A DNA stretch of 64,000 nucleotides from a sulfur-oxidizing endosymbiont of Gigantopelta aegis (lineage in GTDB: Bacteria; Pseudomonadota; Gammaproteobacteria; GRL18), in assembly GCF_016097415.1 (NCBI RefSeq), contig NZ_JAEHGE010000001.1:2095157-2159156 (forward strand). The letters are read 5' to 3'. Position numbers and translations under genes: made by a program. The notes under the pieces were generated by a model. It made no database searches. It saw only the letters and a program-made list of their open reading frames with translations, and was not told the DNA's origin. Numbering within the stretch: position 1 is the first letter of the stretch; every line of letters starts with the position of its first letter. Below, piece by piece: positions 36,944-46,387 of this stretch.

Positions 36944-39229
36944 GTGCTGAGTAAAGAACTCGAATTTACACTCAACCTTGCGTTCAAAGAAGCAAGGGAA
37001 AAACGTCATGAATTTATGACGGTTGAACATCTGTTGCTTGCTTTGCTGGATAATCCAGCGGCAGAAGAAGTGCTCAAAGCCTGTACGGTAGACCTCTCTC
37101 AATTGCGCACTGAATTGGTGATTTTTTTAGATGAAACCACACCCGTATTGTCTGAAATTGATGAGCGTGATACTCAGCCGACGTTGGGTTTTCAGCGGGT
37201 GTTACAACGGGCTATTTTTCAGGCGCAATCTTCCGGGAAAAAAGAAGTGAACGGGGCTAATGTGCTGGTTGCTATTTTTAATGAACAGGAATCTCAGGCT
37301 GTTTACTTGTTAGGTAAACAAGATGTTTCTCGGCTGGATATTGTGAGTTTTATTTCGCATGGTATTAGCAAGGTTGATGATAGCAATGCCGGTATGGACG
37401 AAGAAGAACGTGGTGCTGAAGGCGAATCTGCCGAAGGCGCTGCTGCTAAAGCCTCTCAAAGTCCTCTGGATCTCTATGCGGTTAATCTCAATGAACGTGC
37501 TCTGGCTGGCAAAATCGATCCGTTGATTGGGCGTAAAGAAGAAGTCAATCGTACCATTCAAATCCTTTGTCGCCGTAGAAAAAACAACCCTTTGTTTGTC
37601 GGTGAAGCGGGGGTGGGTAAAACAGCCTTGGCAGAAGGGCTGGCAAAGAAAATCATTGATAATGAAGTGCCGGAAGTACTGGAAGGCAATGTCATTTTTT
37701 CTTTAGATCTCGGTGCATTATTGGCCGGTACTAAATACCGTGGTGATTTTGAAAAACGCCTAAAGGCAGTTTTGAACCAACTGAAAAAAGAACCTAAATC
37801 GATTTTGTTTATCGATGAAATCCATACCATTATTGGTGCCGGTGCGGCATCAGGTGGTGCAATGGATGCGTCAAACCTAATTAAGCCGGCCTTGTCAACC
37901 AGTGATTTACGTTGTATTGGCTCGACGACCTATCAGGAGTATCGCGGTATCTTTGAAAAAGACCATGCCTTAGCGCGACGCTTTCAGAAAATTGATGTAC
38001 CTGAGCCCACTGCAGAAGAGACCTATCAAATTCTTGAAGGTCTACGTTCACGCTATGAAGAATACCATCATATTAAATATACCAAACAGGCATTACGCAC
38101 TGCGGCAGAATTGTCAGAACGCTACATTAATGAGCGTCACTTACCTGATAAGGCTATTGATGTCATTGATGAGGCAGGTGCTAATCAACAGCTCAAAGCA
38201 CCGTCTAAGCGTAAGAAAACCATTGGCGTGAAAGAAATTGAAGCCATTATCGCGACGATTGCCCGCATTCCACCGAAAAATATCAGTACCAGTGATAAGA
38301 GTGCACTGAAGAAATTAGCGCGTAACCTGAAACTGGTTATACATGGTCAAGATAAAGCCATTGAGACGCTTGATGATGCCATTAAGATGACTCGGGCTGG
38401 CATAGGGCGGGATAATAAGCCAATTGGCTCATTCCTCTTCTCAGGACCTACTGGCGTGGGTAAAACCGAGGTTTCTACCCAACTTGCCAAATTAATGGGG
38501 ATTGAGTTAGTCCGCTTTGATATGTCTGAATACATGGAGCGTCATACGGTATCAAGACTGATTGGCGCACCACCGGGTTATGTGGGCTATGATCAGGGGG
38601 GCTTGTTGACCGAAGCGGTGAACAAGCATCCTCATTGCGTGTTGTTATTGGATGAAATTGAAAAAGCCCATCCGGATGTCTTTAACCTGTTATTGCAGGT
38701 AATGGATCATGGCACGCTGACGGATAATAATGGTCGTAAGGCAGATTTCAGAAATGTGATTTTAATTATGACGACCAATATGGGTGCAGAAGCAATGTCG
38801 CGCTCATCCATTGGCTTTACCAAGCAAAATCATGCCTCTGATGGCATGGAAGCGATTAAACGTGGCTTCACGCCTGAATTTCGTAATCGTTTGGATGCTG
38901 TGGTGCAATTTTCTTCACTCTCGCCTGAGGTGATGATTCAAGTGGTTGATAAGTTTATCTTTGAACTTGAAACGCAATTGGCAGAGAAAAAAGTTGAGTT
39001 ATACGTTGAAACCGATGCCCGTGAATGGTTGGCAAAAAATGGCTATGATGAGAAAATGGGTGCCAGACCAATGGCCAGACTGATTCAAGAAAGCATTAAG
39101 AAGCCACTCGCAGAAGCTTTGCTATTCGGGGAGTTAGAGCATGGGGGTAAGGTGACTGTTTCTGTTGCCGATGACGAACTTAAATTCGACTTGCAAAGTG
39201 AAGTGGGTAAAATCGACAAGGTACATTAA
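36944..39229 (+). CDS. clpA: ClpA ATPase subunit of the ClpAP protease
   Basis: 761 residues with an N-terminal Clp-N domain (two repeats, residues 1-145) and two AAA+ modules: Walker A GEAGVGKT and GPTGVGKT, Walker B LFIDEIHT and LLLDEIEK, and arginine fingers. The C-terminal D2 small domain has the ClpP-binding type loop region. The start is a GTG at 36944, chosen because [24 protein letters not shown] is the exact family beginning; AGAGGA lies upstream. It unfolds proteins handed over by ClpS. Confidence 0.96.
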   Translation: MLSKELEFTLNLAFKEAREKRHEFMTVEHLLLALLDNPAAEEVLKACTVDLSQLRTELVIFLDETTPVLSEIDERDTQPTLGFQRVLQRAIFQAQSSGKKEVNGANVLVAIFNEQESQAVYLLGKQDVSRLDIVSFISHGISKVDDSNAGMDEEERGAEGESAEGAAAKASQSPLDLYAVNLNERALAGKIDPLIGRKEEVNRTIQILCRRRKNNPLFVGEAGVGKTALAEGLAKKIIDNEVPEVLEGNVIFSLDLGALLAGTKYRGDFEKRLKAVLNQLKKEPKSILFIDEIHTIIGAGAASGGAMDASNLIKPALSTSDLRCIGSTTYQEYRGIFEKDHALARRFQKIDVPEPTAEETYQILEGLRSRYEEYHHIKYTKQALRTAAELSERYINERHLPDKAIDVIDEAGANQQLKAPSKRKKTIGVKEIEAIIATIARIPPKNISTSDKSALKKLARNLKLVIHGQDKAIETLDDAIKMTRAGIGRDNKPIGSFLFSGPTGVGKTEVSTQLAKLMGIELVRFDMSEYMERHTVSRLIGAPPGYVGYDQGGLLTEAVNKHPHCVLLLDEIEKAHPDVFNLLLQVMDHGTLTDNNGRKADFRNVILIMTTNMGAEAMSRSSIGFTKQNHASDGMEAIKRGFTPEFRNRLDAVVQFSSLSPEVMIQVVDKFIFELETQLAEKKVELYVETDAREWLAKNGYDEKMGARPMARLIQESIKKPLAEALLFGELEHGGKVTVSVADDELKFDLQSEVGKIDKVH

Positions 39230-39248
39230 GTTTAGATAGTCTTAAACC

Positions 39249-39312
39249 TTTACCTTAAACAAAGGGTCTTAAACCATTACCTTAAACAAAGGGTCTTAAA
39301 CAAACGGCCTTA
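39249..39312 (+). repeat. Short tandem repeat after clpA
   Basis: TTACCTTAAACAAAGGGTC followed by TTAAAC occurs twice (39250-39274 and 39278-39302), and a third degenerate unit (CAAACGGCCTTAAA) follows. The unit is about 28 bp. It is non-coding and lies between the clpA stop and the terminator. Confidence 0.7.
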
Positions 39313-39327
39313 AAAATACCTAGCAAT

Positions 39328-39371
39328 AAAAAAAGCCCACACCATTAAATAAATGGTGCGGGCTTTTTTGT
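39328..39371. terminator. Bidirectional terminator between clpA and infA
   Basis: AAAAAAGCCCACACCATT pairs with AATGGTGCGGGCTTTTTT (one mismatch) around a short AT loop. It has a T-run on each strand, so it can end both the clpA and the leftward infA transcripts. Confidence 0.85.
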
Positions 39372-39381
39372 TGACTAGTAT

Positions 39382-39600
39382 TTATTTAGCACGATAGGTA
39401 ATACGACCCTTGCTTAAATCATAAGGTGTCAGTTGCACTGTTACCTTATCACCCGTCAGAATACGAATATAGTTTTTTCTCATTTTACCTGAAATGTGTG
39501 CAGTCACTACGTGACCGTTTTCAAGCTCTACGCGGAACATGGTGTTTGGCAATGTGTCAATCACAGTGCCTTCCATTTCAATACCTTCTTCTTTTGCCAT
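39382..39600 (-). CDS. infA: Translation initiation factor IF-1
   Basis: A 72-residue OB-fold protein of exact family length that binds the 30S A site during initiation. [30 protein letters not shown] and [33 protein letters not shown] match the family throughout. It is encoded between clpA and the bpt/aat pair on the opposite strand to clpA, as in many gammaproteobacteria. Confidence 0.97.
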   Translation of the reverse strand: MAKEEGIEMEGTVIDTLPNTMFRVELENGHVVTAHISGKMRKNYIRILTGDKVTVQLTPYDLSKGRITYRAK

Positions 39601-39738
39601 AAATCTCTATATCTAATGTTAATAATTCGTTTAAACTGGAATTTCAAGGCGTGAATAGTGCCCCAATTAGAAAAAATTAGCAATACTTTATTACTATTTA
39701 ATTGATAATTAGTGGGGAAAAAGGTTTTTTCTTTGAAC

Positions 39739-39972
39739 TTAAGCGGTTTTAGAATGTCTCCAGGGGATTTGTGCCCAAGAAACATAAGGTTTTTCAGTGG
39801 CTTCGACAATGACAATGCCCATGCCGATCAGTTGAGCGAGAATTTCAATATCCGGCTCAGATAATTGTTCTTGTAGTAGTGCGAGTTGTGCGCTATTAAC
39901 AAATAATAGATTAGGCCTGAAACCATGTTGCTGTTCATACCTCACTGTTAAGTGATTTATTTTACTAAGCAT
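39739..39972 (-). CDS. Small conserved-looking protein of unknown function
   Basis: 77 residues, no signal peptide or membrane segment. INHLTVRYEQQHGFRPNLLFVNSAQLALLQEQL and LAQLIGMGIVIVEATEKPYVSWAQIPWR look like a compact alpha/beta fold; the ending resembles small proteins that match a receptor surface, but I cannot name it. It lies alone between infA and bpt. An overlapping frame at 39561-39815 is judged a shadow. Confidence 0.6.
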   Translation of the reverse strand: MLSKINHLTVRYEQQHGFRPNLLFVNSAQLALLQEQLSEPDIEILAQLIGMGIVIVEATEKPYVSWAQIPWRHSKTA

Positions 39973-40170
39973 TCACATACCTGAATTGACTGACTGAAGA
40001 AGTGCTGCGATTAACTTTATTATCGTCCTCAGTAGAATAAGCTTTAGCGGTTTTGTTAAATGCTGTGAGATATTTTGAATAAAATTTGATGTTAAATCAG
40101 ATCCTTATCTTGCTTGCTTGTTAAGGATGTTAGCTAAAGTGTCAGTATAACAATGACTTGTTAATACATG

Positions 40171-40914
40171 TTAAAGCAAACTAAGAGGAGCATCGTGCCA
40201 GCTATGATTATAGTAATATTCCAGTGGTTGATAGTTTTCTTTATAACTCATTTTCTGGCAGTCTTTAATCCAATAGCCAAGATAGAGCCATTGTAGTCCG
40301 CGACGCTGGGCTTCTTCTACTTGCCATAATACCGAAAAAACACCCAGACTGCGGCTTTTATATTCATCAGCGGGATTAAAAAAAGTATAAACAGCAGACA
40401 GACCATCATCGACAATGTCGGTGACCGCGACGCCTAATAATTGTCCTTCTTCACGCATTTCAAAGAATGCGGTCTCACTCCATTTTGAAGTTAGAAACTC
40501 CAGATATTTATCATCATCCGGCTCATCCATACCACCGCCTGCATGTCTGGAACGCACATAATCGGCATACATTTGATAGTGTTCAGCATCATAAAGAGGG
40601 GATTTTTCTTCAATCGTGATGAGCTTGTTTTTATTTTTACAGCGTTTTTGAGAACGGCTGAGAAGAAAATTTTGTACGTTTAAACGTACCGGCGTGCATT
40701 CCTGACATTTCTTACAATACGGCGTATAGATATAGCTACCGCTACGACGAAAACCTTGCTGGATCAGTTCGGAATATATTTCAGCCGTTAATTCGCGTTC
40801 AGGATCGACAAATAGGCTATTGGCCTGACGATCAGGTAAATAACTACAATCGTGATCGGCTGACAAGTATAAATTAATCGGTTTTTTTAAAAAATTGCGA
40901 TCCATATCAGACAT
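40171..40914 (-). CDS. bpt: Aspartate/glutamate leucyltransferase (Bpt)
   Basis: Bpt (bacterial ATE-like) transfers Leu from Leu-tRNA to N-terminal Asp or Glu, making a ClpS-readable N-degron. The signature CSYLPDRQANSLFVDP and YTPYCKKCQECTPVRLNV (cysteine cluster) are at the N-terminus. The GNAT-like core has YADYVRSRHAGGGMDEPDD and AVYTFFNP. 247 residues is the family length. It follows aat by 5 bp. Confidence 0.93.
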   Translation of the reverse strand: MSDMDRNFLKKPINLYLSADHDCSYLPDRQANSLFVDPERELTAEIYSELIQQGFRRSGSYIYTPYCKKCQECTPVRLNVQNFLLSRSQKRCKNKNKLITIEEKSPLYDAEHYQMYADYVRSRHAGGGMDEPDDDKYLEFLTSKWSETAFFEMREEGQLLGVAVTDIVDDGLSAVYTFFNPADEYKSRSLGVFSVLWQVEEAQRRGLQWLYLGYWIKDCQKMSYKENYQPLEYYYNHSWHDAPLSLL

Positions 40915-40919
40915 TCATA

Positions 40920-41627
40920 TTATCCATGCACTAATTCCTCTACATCTTTTATATATGCTTGGGCATGCTGTTTAATGAGTTCAAGAAACTGCGCTCTGGA
41001 AATTTCTTCAGCGCCTAAACTTAATAAGTGGTCAGTGGTTACCTGACAGTCTATTAAAGCATAGCCGGATTTTGTCAGTTCGTCCAGCAGATGCACAAAG
41101 GCAAGCTTGGAAGCATTGCTTTGATGGGAAAACATCGATTCACCAAAAAAAACCTTGCCCAGAGACAAACCATAGAGTCCACCGACTAATTGCCCCTTAT
41201 GCCAATATTCAGCACTATGAGCAATACCTAAGTGATGTAAGTGTAAATAGGCTTGCCGCATTTCATCGGTGATCCAGGTACCATCCTGATCTTTTCGTGC
41301 GGTTTGCGCACAGGCGCTGATCACCTGTTCAAATGCCTGATCCATTGTGGTGCTAAAAACTTGTTGACGGATCAGCTTTTTGAGGCTTTTTGAAATATGC
41401 AGCTTTTCTGGAAATAATACTGCTCTGGGATTAGGACTCCACCATAAAATGGGCTGGCCATGACTATACCAGGGGAAAATACCTTGTAGATAGGCACTGA
41501 TGATGCGCTGAGGTGATAAATCACCGCCGACCGCCAATAAGCCGTCTGGATCAGTCAGGGCATTATCAGGGTGTGGAAATTCTAAGTTGCTGTCATCAGG
41601 GTTTAACCAGACTGGGTATTGGTTCAT
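40920..41627 (-). CDS. aat: Leucyl/phenylalanyl-tRNA-protein transferase
   Basis: Aat adds Leu or Phe to N-terminal Arg or Lys, creating primary N-degrons. FPHPDNALTDPDGLLAVGGDLSPQRIISAYLQGIFPWYSHGQPILWWSPNPRAVLFP is diagnostic, as is GLYGLSLGKVFFGESMFS. With bpt, clpS and clpA it makes most of the N-degron branch visible in this window. Confidence 0.95.
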   Translation of the reverse strand: MNQYPVWLNPDDSNLEFPHPDNALTDPDGLLAVGGDLSPQRIISAYLQGIFPWYSHGQPILWWSPNPRAVLFPEKLHISKSLKKLIRQQVFSTTMDQAFEQVISACAQTARKDQDGTWITDEMRQAYLHLHHLGIAHSAEYWHKGQLVGGLYGLSLGKVFFGESMFSHQSNASKLAFVHLLDELTKSGYALIDCQVTTDHLLSLGAEEISRAQFLELIKQHAQAYIKDVEELVHG

Positions 41628-41747
41628 GGTTGAATTTTTTTAGGTTTAATCTTCATTGTGTAAAGAGGGTTGTCTAATATAGCATAGTGGCAGGGGATGC
41701 ATTACAATCAATCGCTTATTTTTTTAATTTATGTTAATAGAGTCTAT

Positions 41748-42395
41748 ATGCCCGATCTGACGGTAAAAAAACTGAATTTATCTGCAATTTCGCCTAATTT
41801 TAGTCAATCCTTTGATTTTTCTGTGCCTGCGGGTACTTGCCTAGGTTTAACCGGGCCATCAGGCATAGGCAAGTCGGTATTGCTTAAAGCATTGGCAGAT
41901 ATGTTGGCCCATGAGGGTGAAATCTTTTTAGATAATATTGAATCACAAACTATTTCAGCTCAACAATGGCGGCGTAAAGTGGCCTTGTTGCCCGCAGAAA
42001 GTCAGTGGTGGTGTGAAACCGTGGGAGAACATTTTACCCACTATGATGAGGCCTTATTTGCTCATTTGGGTTTTAAAGAAGCAGTAATGGACTGGCAGAT
42101 CAGTCATTTATCCAGTGGTGAAAAACAACGACTGGCCTGTATCCGGCTCTTAATGAATCAGCCTGAGGCATTATTACTGGATGAACCCAGTGCCAATTTA
42201 GACTCTGAAAATCGTGCGCAATTGGAATGGCTAATCAATGACTATCAGCAGAAACACCAAATACCGATTGTTTGGATCAGCCATGATAAAGTGCAATTAC
42301 AGCGAGTTTGCCAGCAGTTATTAGTGCTTGAAAAAGACCGTTATGAGCTAATAGCATTGCTGCCAGATGCCATTCAACAGGACTCAATATTATGA
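41748..42395 (+). CDS. fetA: ABC transporter ATP-binding protein, FetA-like
   Basis: Walker A GPSGIGKS, signature LSSGEKQRLA, Walker B ALLLDEPSANLD and switch His (ISHDK) define an ABC ATPase. The short length (about 215 residues from the ATG at 41748) and the following YbbM/FetB permease identify the FetAB type, linked in E. coli to iron homeostasis and peroxide resistance. The frame extends upstream to 41697, but MPDLTVKKLNL is the natural start. The stop overlaps fetB by 4 bp. Confidence 0.85.
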   Translation: MPDLTVKKLNLSAISPNFSQSFDFSVPAGTCLGLTGPSGIGKSVLLKALADMLAHEGEIFLDNIESQTISAQQWRRKVALLPAESQWWCETVGEHFTHYDEALFAHLGFKEAVMDWQISHLSSGEKQRLACIRLLMNQPEALLLDEPSANLDSENRAQLEWLINDYQQKHQIPIVWISHDKVQLQRVCQQLLVLEKDRYELIALLPDAIQQDSIL

Positions 42396-43186
42396 TACAT
42401 TTAACGGCCTGGGATCTGGCCATTGCCTCGGTGATGATTATATTATTAGCCATCACCAGCTTTTTGTTAAAACTTAATATCAGCAAGCAATTGCTTATCG
42501 CCGCCACGCGTAATGTGATTCAGCTCTTACTGATTGGCTATGTATTAAAAATTATTTTCAATAGTGACAACTTATTCCTCTTAGCCAGTATTGCCACAAT
42601 AATGTTATTAGTGGCAGGCTTTGAAATTAACTCTCGGCAAAAATATCCTTTAAGACGTTGGATTGGTTTTAAAATTGGCACCAGTGCCTTGTTTATTTCA
42701 TCTTTTACCATGGCATTGCTAACGCTCATGGTGATTGTTGCTCCCACACCCTGGTATTCACCACAATATGCCATTCCTCTATTAGGGATGTTATTGGGCA
42801 ATACCATGAATGGAATTTCTTTGGGAATGGACAAATTAAATCAGAGTGTATACCAGCAACGACTGGTGATTGAACAGCGGCTGATGTTAGGGCAAAGTTA
42901 TCAAGAAGCCATTCAGGAAATACGCGCAGAAAGTATTCGCACTGGCATGATCCCCATTATAAATTCCATGGCAATTGCGGGACTGGTAAGTTTGCCGGGG
43001 ATGATGACCGGACAAATTTTATCAGGCACACCGCCAGTGGAAGCGGTTAAATATCAGATCTTGATATTTTTTCTAATAGCTGCCGGAACGGGCTTTGGTA
43101 TCATGTTAGCGGTATGGATGATATCCAAGCGCTTATTTGATGATCGACAGCGCTTGAATCTGAATATTTTACAAACGAAACGCTGA
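42392..43186 (+). CDS. fetB: ABC transporter permease, FetB/YbbM-like (UPF0014)
   Basis: 264 residues with about seven membrane helices. Family blocks are AATRNVIQLLLIGYVLKIIF, PLLGMLLGNTMNGISLGMDKL and IPIINSMAIAGLVSLPGMMTGQILSGTPPVEAVKYQI. It partners with the FetA-like ATPase. Substrate is inferred (iron export in E. coli) and not shown here. Confidence 0.9.
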   Translation: MIHLTAWDLAIASVMIILLAITSFLLKLNISKQLLIAATRNVIQLLLIGYVLKIIFNSDNLFLLASIATIMLLVAGFEINSRQKYPLRRWIGFKIGTSALFISSFTMALLTLMVIVAPTPWYSPQYAIPLLGMLLGNTMNGISLGMDKLNQSVYQQRLVIEQRLMLGQSYQEAIQEIRAESIRTGMIPIINSMAIAGLVSLPGMMTGQILSGTPPVEAVKYQILIFFLIAAGTGFGIMLAVWMISKRLFDDRQRLNLNILQTKR

Positions 43187-43221
43187 GTCTATCAGCTAGT
43201 CAATAATGGGGATTTAAATTA

Positions 43222-43722
43222 ATGATAAAAAAAATAGCACAAAGATTATTGTTATTATTGGTTTGTTATTTTTGTAGTGGGACGATGGTCTATGCCAGTA
43301 ATGTACTGACCGAAACTGCCCCCTGGGGTTCAGCAGATGTTTTGGATATCCAATATAAACCGGAAAAAGTGCTCTATGATATGATTTCGGGAGACAAGGA
43401 ATATCTTATTCGTGTGTTGGACAGGCTTGCCTATCTTAATAAGCTGTACGGTTCAGATACCTTTGATGCGTCGATTGTGGTGGTGATCCACGGCGAGGCG
43501 ATTCCATTTTTTGCTATTGATAAAACCCAGCAGCATCAAGATATGATGGCACGGGCACAAAGTTTGACTGTCGGCACAGCAATCGAATTTAGAATGTGTC
43601 GTGCCTCGGCTAAATTATTACACTATGAACCGGAAAATATTCATGGCTTCGTGCAAATGGTGCCTATGGCTGATGCTGAAATTATCCGCTTACAAGCGGA
43701 TGGATATAGCTATATGCACTAA
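43222..43722 (+). CDS. Secreted DsrE-like protein
   Basis: A signal peptide (residues 1-25) precedes a DsrE/DsrF-type fold: VLYDMISGDKEYLIRVLDRLAYLNKLYG, IVVVIHGEAIPFF and GTAIEFRMCRASAKLL, with a single cysteine in FRMCRAS at the position of the conserved sulfur-carrying Cys of the family. It closes with GFVQMVPMADAEIIRLQADGYSYMH. Family members relay or bind sulfur; export to the periplasm and sulfur handling are inference. 166 residues; converges on mogA with one base between stops. Confidence 0.75.
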   Translation: MIKKIAQRLLLLLVCYFCSGTMVYASNVLTETAPWGSADVLDIQYKPEKVLYDMISGDKEYLIRVLDRLAYLNKLYGSDTFDASIVVVIHGEAIPFFAIDKTQQHQDMMARAQSLTVGTAIEFRMCRASAKLLHYEPENIHGFVQMVPMADAEIIRLQADGYSYMH

Positions 43723-43723
43723 T

Positions 43724-44251
43724 TTATTTTTTCGGACGAAAGGCTTTAATCACGCTTTCATCGCATTCAAGAAATGGCCCGTCAATCAGATCAATGCAAT
43801 AAGGAATAGCAGGAAAAACTGCATCCAGACATTCTCTAATGGACTTAGGCTTGCCCGGCAAATTGACGATCAATGACTGCCCACGAATCCCTGCTGTTTG
43901 ACGAGAAAGAATAGCAGTCGCTACATATTGTAAGCTCACCTGACGCATGAGCTCACCAAAGCCGGGCATCATTTTTTCACAAATATTTTCAGTTGCTTCG
44001 GGTGTGACATCACGTTTAGCAGGGCCTGTGCCACCAGTGGTAACAATTAAACAGCACTGTTCCTGATCGGCTAGCTCGATCATGGTTTGTTCTAAATCTG
44101 CTTGAACATCGGGAATCACACGATAAACAGGCTCCCATTCAGAGGTCAAATAATCTGTCATGGTGTCAATAATAGCCTGTCCGGATAGATCTTCATAAAT
44201 ACCGGCGCTGGCGCGATCAGATGCAGTGATAATACCAATTTTAGCTTTCAT
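43724..44251 (-). CDS. mogA: Molybdopterin adenylyltransferase MogA
   Basis: MogA adenylates molybdopterin before molybdenum insertion. The sequence has GIITASDRASAGIYEDLSG at the start, the MPT-binding TTGGTGPAKRDVTPEAT, and SRQTAGIRGQSLIVNLPGKPKSI. Length 175 is right for stand-alone MogA rather than a MoaB or MoeA fusion. No other molybdenum cofactor genes are nearby. Confidence 0.92.
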   Translation of the reverse strand: MKAKIGIITASDRASAGIYEDLSGQAIIDTMTDYLTSEWEPVYRVIPDVQADLEQTMIELADQEQCCLIVTTGGTGPAKRDVTPEATENICEKMMPGFGELMRQVSLQYVATAILSRQTAGIRGQSLIVNLPGKPKSIRECLDAVFPAIPYCIDLIDGPFLECDESVIKAFRPKK

Positions 44252-44285
44252 ACATTATACTCGTGATATCGATTTAGGGCTGTTG

Positions 44286-44418
44286 TATACCCATGACACT
44301 TGGAAATGCAGGCTTCGTTATTTTAGGTTTAACTAAAAGCCTCAATCATGTAGTACTTATACAATCAATCGGCTTTTAGTCAAAATGCCTCGCTACATTT
44401 CCAAGTGTCATGGGTATA
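44286..44418. repeat. 133-bp hairpin repeat with perfect 23-bp arms
   Basis: TATACCCATGACACTTGGAAATG (44286-44308) is exactly mirrored at 44396-44418. Inside, TAAAAGCC / GGCTTTTA adds a second stem. A decayed relative follows the next gene at 45513-45640. It lies between mogA and the L,D-transpeptidase gene, outside any reading frame. Confidence 0.85.
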
Positions 44419-44524
44419 TTGCAATTTTTGTTGCAAAACAGTGTATTCTTTTGTAGAAATTAAGTAAATATTTATCTTGGCCAATCAATAGATGATTTTC
44501 GGCTAAATGAGAGTTGGATTTATA

Positions 44525-45496
44525 ATGAAATTGTTTTTGTGTTTAATGCTGGCCTTACTCGCTAGTCTGGGCAATGGGGCACTTTGGGCCAGTGTGTTTA
44601 ATTTGCCGGACAATCCGAATGAAAGTGTCGTGGGGCTGGTGCCTGAAACGCCTTTTTATACGACCGCTAATGAGGAAGACACCTTATTAGATGTGGCACG
44701 ACGCTATAACATTGGTCAAAATGAAATTTTGCTGGTTAATCCTGATGTTGATCGTTGGCTCCCCGGTACAAAAAAACAAATTTTAATCCCCAGTAGTCGA
44801 GTATTACCTGACACGCCAAGAAAAGGTTTGACGCTTAATTTACCTGAATATCGGCTGTATTATTTTCCCGCTGATGGCAAAACAGTGAGTACCCATCCCG
44901 TGAGCATTGGTCGCCAGGATTGGAATACACCGCTGGGGCAAACCAAAATTGTCACTAAACGCGCCAATCCCACTTGGACGCCACCTGCTTCAATCAAAAA
45001 AGAACATGCAGAAAAGGGTGAAATCCTACCCGATGTTGTACCTGCCGGCCCGGATAACCCCTTAGGTTTATTTGCCTTGCGCCTGGGCATCCCCGGCTAT
45101 TTAATTCATGGCACAAACAAGCCCTATGGTGTCGGTATGCGGGTCAGCCATGGCTGTGTCAGAATGTATCCCGAAGATATTGAAAAATTATTTCCAGAGG
45201 TCAAAGTAGGCATGCCAGTCAATATTGTGAACCAGCCGGTAAAAGTAGGCTGGCTGAATAATAAAATTTATATTGAAGTCCATCCCCAATTAGAAGGCGA
45301 AGAGCTGCCTTATGAACAACTTTATGAAAAAACCATGGCATTAATTCGGCAAGCCTTTTTTAAGCATAATCCACAACAAGCATTAGTCGTTGAAGCACAA
45401 GCTCTAAGAGATGCTTTAGAGAAAAAAAATGGTTTACCTGTTGCAATCACACAGGCTATTGAAGTAAAGAGTGATCCGGTAGAGGCTTTATTTTAA
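44525..45496 (+). CDS. L,D-transpeptidase (YkuD/ErfK family) with LysM-like domain
   Basis: Periplasmic enzyme forming 3-3 peptidoglycan crosslinks or attaching lipoprotein. It has a signal peptide (about 1-23), a LysM-like segment (TLLDVARRYNIGQNEILLVNP), then the YkuD catalytic domain with HGTNKPYGVGMRVSHGCVRMYP containing the active His and Cys. A long C-terminal helical tail follows. The frame opens at an ATG at 44507; the ATG at 44525 gives a standard signal peptide and I prefer it. Confidence 0.9.
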   Translation: MKLFLCLMLALLASLGNGALWASVFNLPDNPNESVVGLVPETPFYTTANEEDTLLDVARRYNIGQNEILLVNPDVDRWLPGTKKQILIPSSRVLPDTPRKGLTLNLPEYRLYYFPADGKTVSTHPVSIGRQDWNTPLGQTKIVTKRANPTWTPPASIKKEHAEKGEILPDVVPAGPDNPLGLFALRLGIPGYLIHGTNKPYGVGMRVSHGCVRMYPEDIEKLFPEVKVGMPVNIVNQPVKVGWLNNKIYIEVHPQLEGEELPYEQLYEKTMALIRQAFFKHNPQQALVVEAQALRDALEKKNGLPVAITQAIEVKSDPVEALF

Positions 45497-45512
45497 AGGA
45501 GAGGCTAATATG

Positions 45513-45640
45513 CTCATGATACTTGGCAATGCAGGCTTCATTCTCTTTGTTCAGAGATGTAACTAAAATCCTCAATCATGTAGTAATTATACGCCCAGAG
45601 TAAGTGCCCTTGGGATGCATTTCCATGTCTCATGGGGATA
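45513..45640 (+). repeat. Degenerate copy of the 133-bp hairpin repeat
   Basis: CTCATGATACTTGG, GCAATGCAGGCTTC and CCTCAATCATGTAGTA match the copy at 44286-44418 in order, but the right arm is eroded (TTTCCATGTCTCATGGGG). With the first copy it brackets the L,D-transpeptidase gene. The rest of the 45497-45871 gap shows no gene. Confidence 0.7.
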
Positions 45641-45871
45641 ATCCGTATTCTTGGTGCTTGTAAACTCCATGTCGAAGAGTGATCTCGCCATAAAAATTAG
45701 GTGTATTTAGGCTAAAAATTATTTATTGCTTTTATTGAGATAAGCAACTAATGAAACTAAAGTGCTTAAACTTATCCTGCATGGCAGCTTACTAGGATAT
45801 TGTGTGGGCTTTCAAAATAGTCGTAATGTATTGAGCTTTGCTGATGAACTGTAAAGTTTGTTTGCTATTAC

Positions 45872-46387
45872 TCAGAGTAAAGTGCTACTAATCTCAATAC
45901 AGGTTTTAATTGGTAGCCACATTTCATGGCGAGAATCATCATCAGGATCCGCTGATAAAAAACCATATTGCTGATAAAAGGGAGTAACTTGCGGGGGCAT
46001 TGGGTCAACAAACAAGCCTATGGCTGAGATTTGTTGTGCGACTAACACTGTTCTATAAATGGCATCAATTAATAATCGTTCACCTAGACCTTGCCCTTGT
46101 TGTGATCGATCCACAGCGAGACGGGCCAATTTTACTGCATTGAGTGGCTGAGGATATTTTTTATAATGCTTGTGGGCTGGTGGTGTGATAACTGAGTATC
46201 CAGTCAGTGTTTGATAACCGATGATTGTATGGGGTGAGGCGTTTCGACAGGCTACATAGGTTTTTGAAATGTGCTTTATAGCCTTCTGTCGTGCTTGTTG
46301 TTGTAAGAACTGATTTAATTTTTCAATACCACAATCAAATGCTTTGCGATCATGCTGTTGGTTTATGGCTTCAATTATTATGGACAT
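45872..46387 (-). CDS. GNAT-type toxin (TacT/AtaT-like acetyltransferase)
   Basis: 171 residues with the GNAT fold: FDCGIEKLNQFLQQQARQKAIKHISKTYVAC at the start (a toxin hallmark), acetyl-CoA binding RSQQGQGLGERLLIDAI, and FYQQYGFLSADPDD. Toxins of this group acetylate charged aminoacyl-tRNAs and block translation. The start overlaps the DUF1778 antitoxin gene by 17 bp. Confidence 0.88.
   Translation of the reverse strand: MSIIIEAINQQHDRKAFDCGIEKLNQFLQQQARQKAIKHISKTYVACRNASPHTIIGYQTLTGYSVITPPAHKHYKKYPQPLNAVKLARLAVDRSQQGQGLGERLLIDAIYRTVLVAQQISAIGLFVDPMPPQVTPFYQQYGFLSADPDDDSRHEMWLPIKTCIEISSTLL

Noticed and set aside
39561-39815. ORF of 84 codons between infA and the small protein
   Set aside because: Overlaps the infA start and the better-supported 77-residue frame; low-complexity AT-rich composition.
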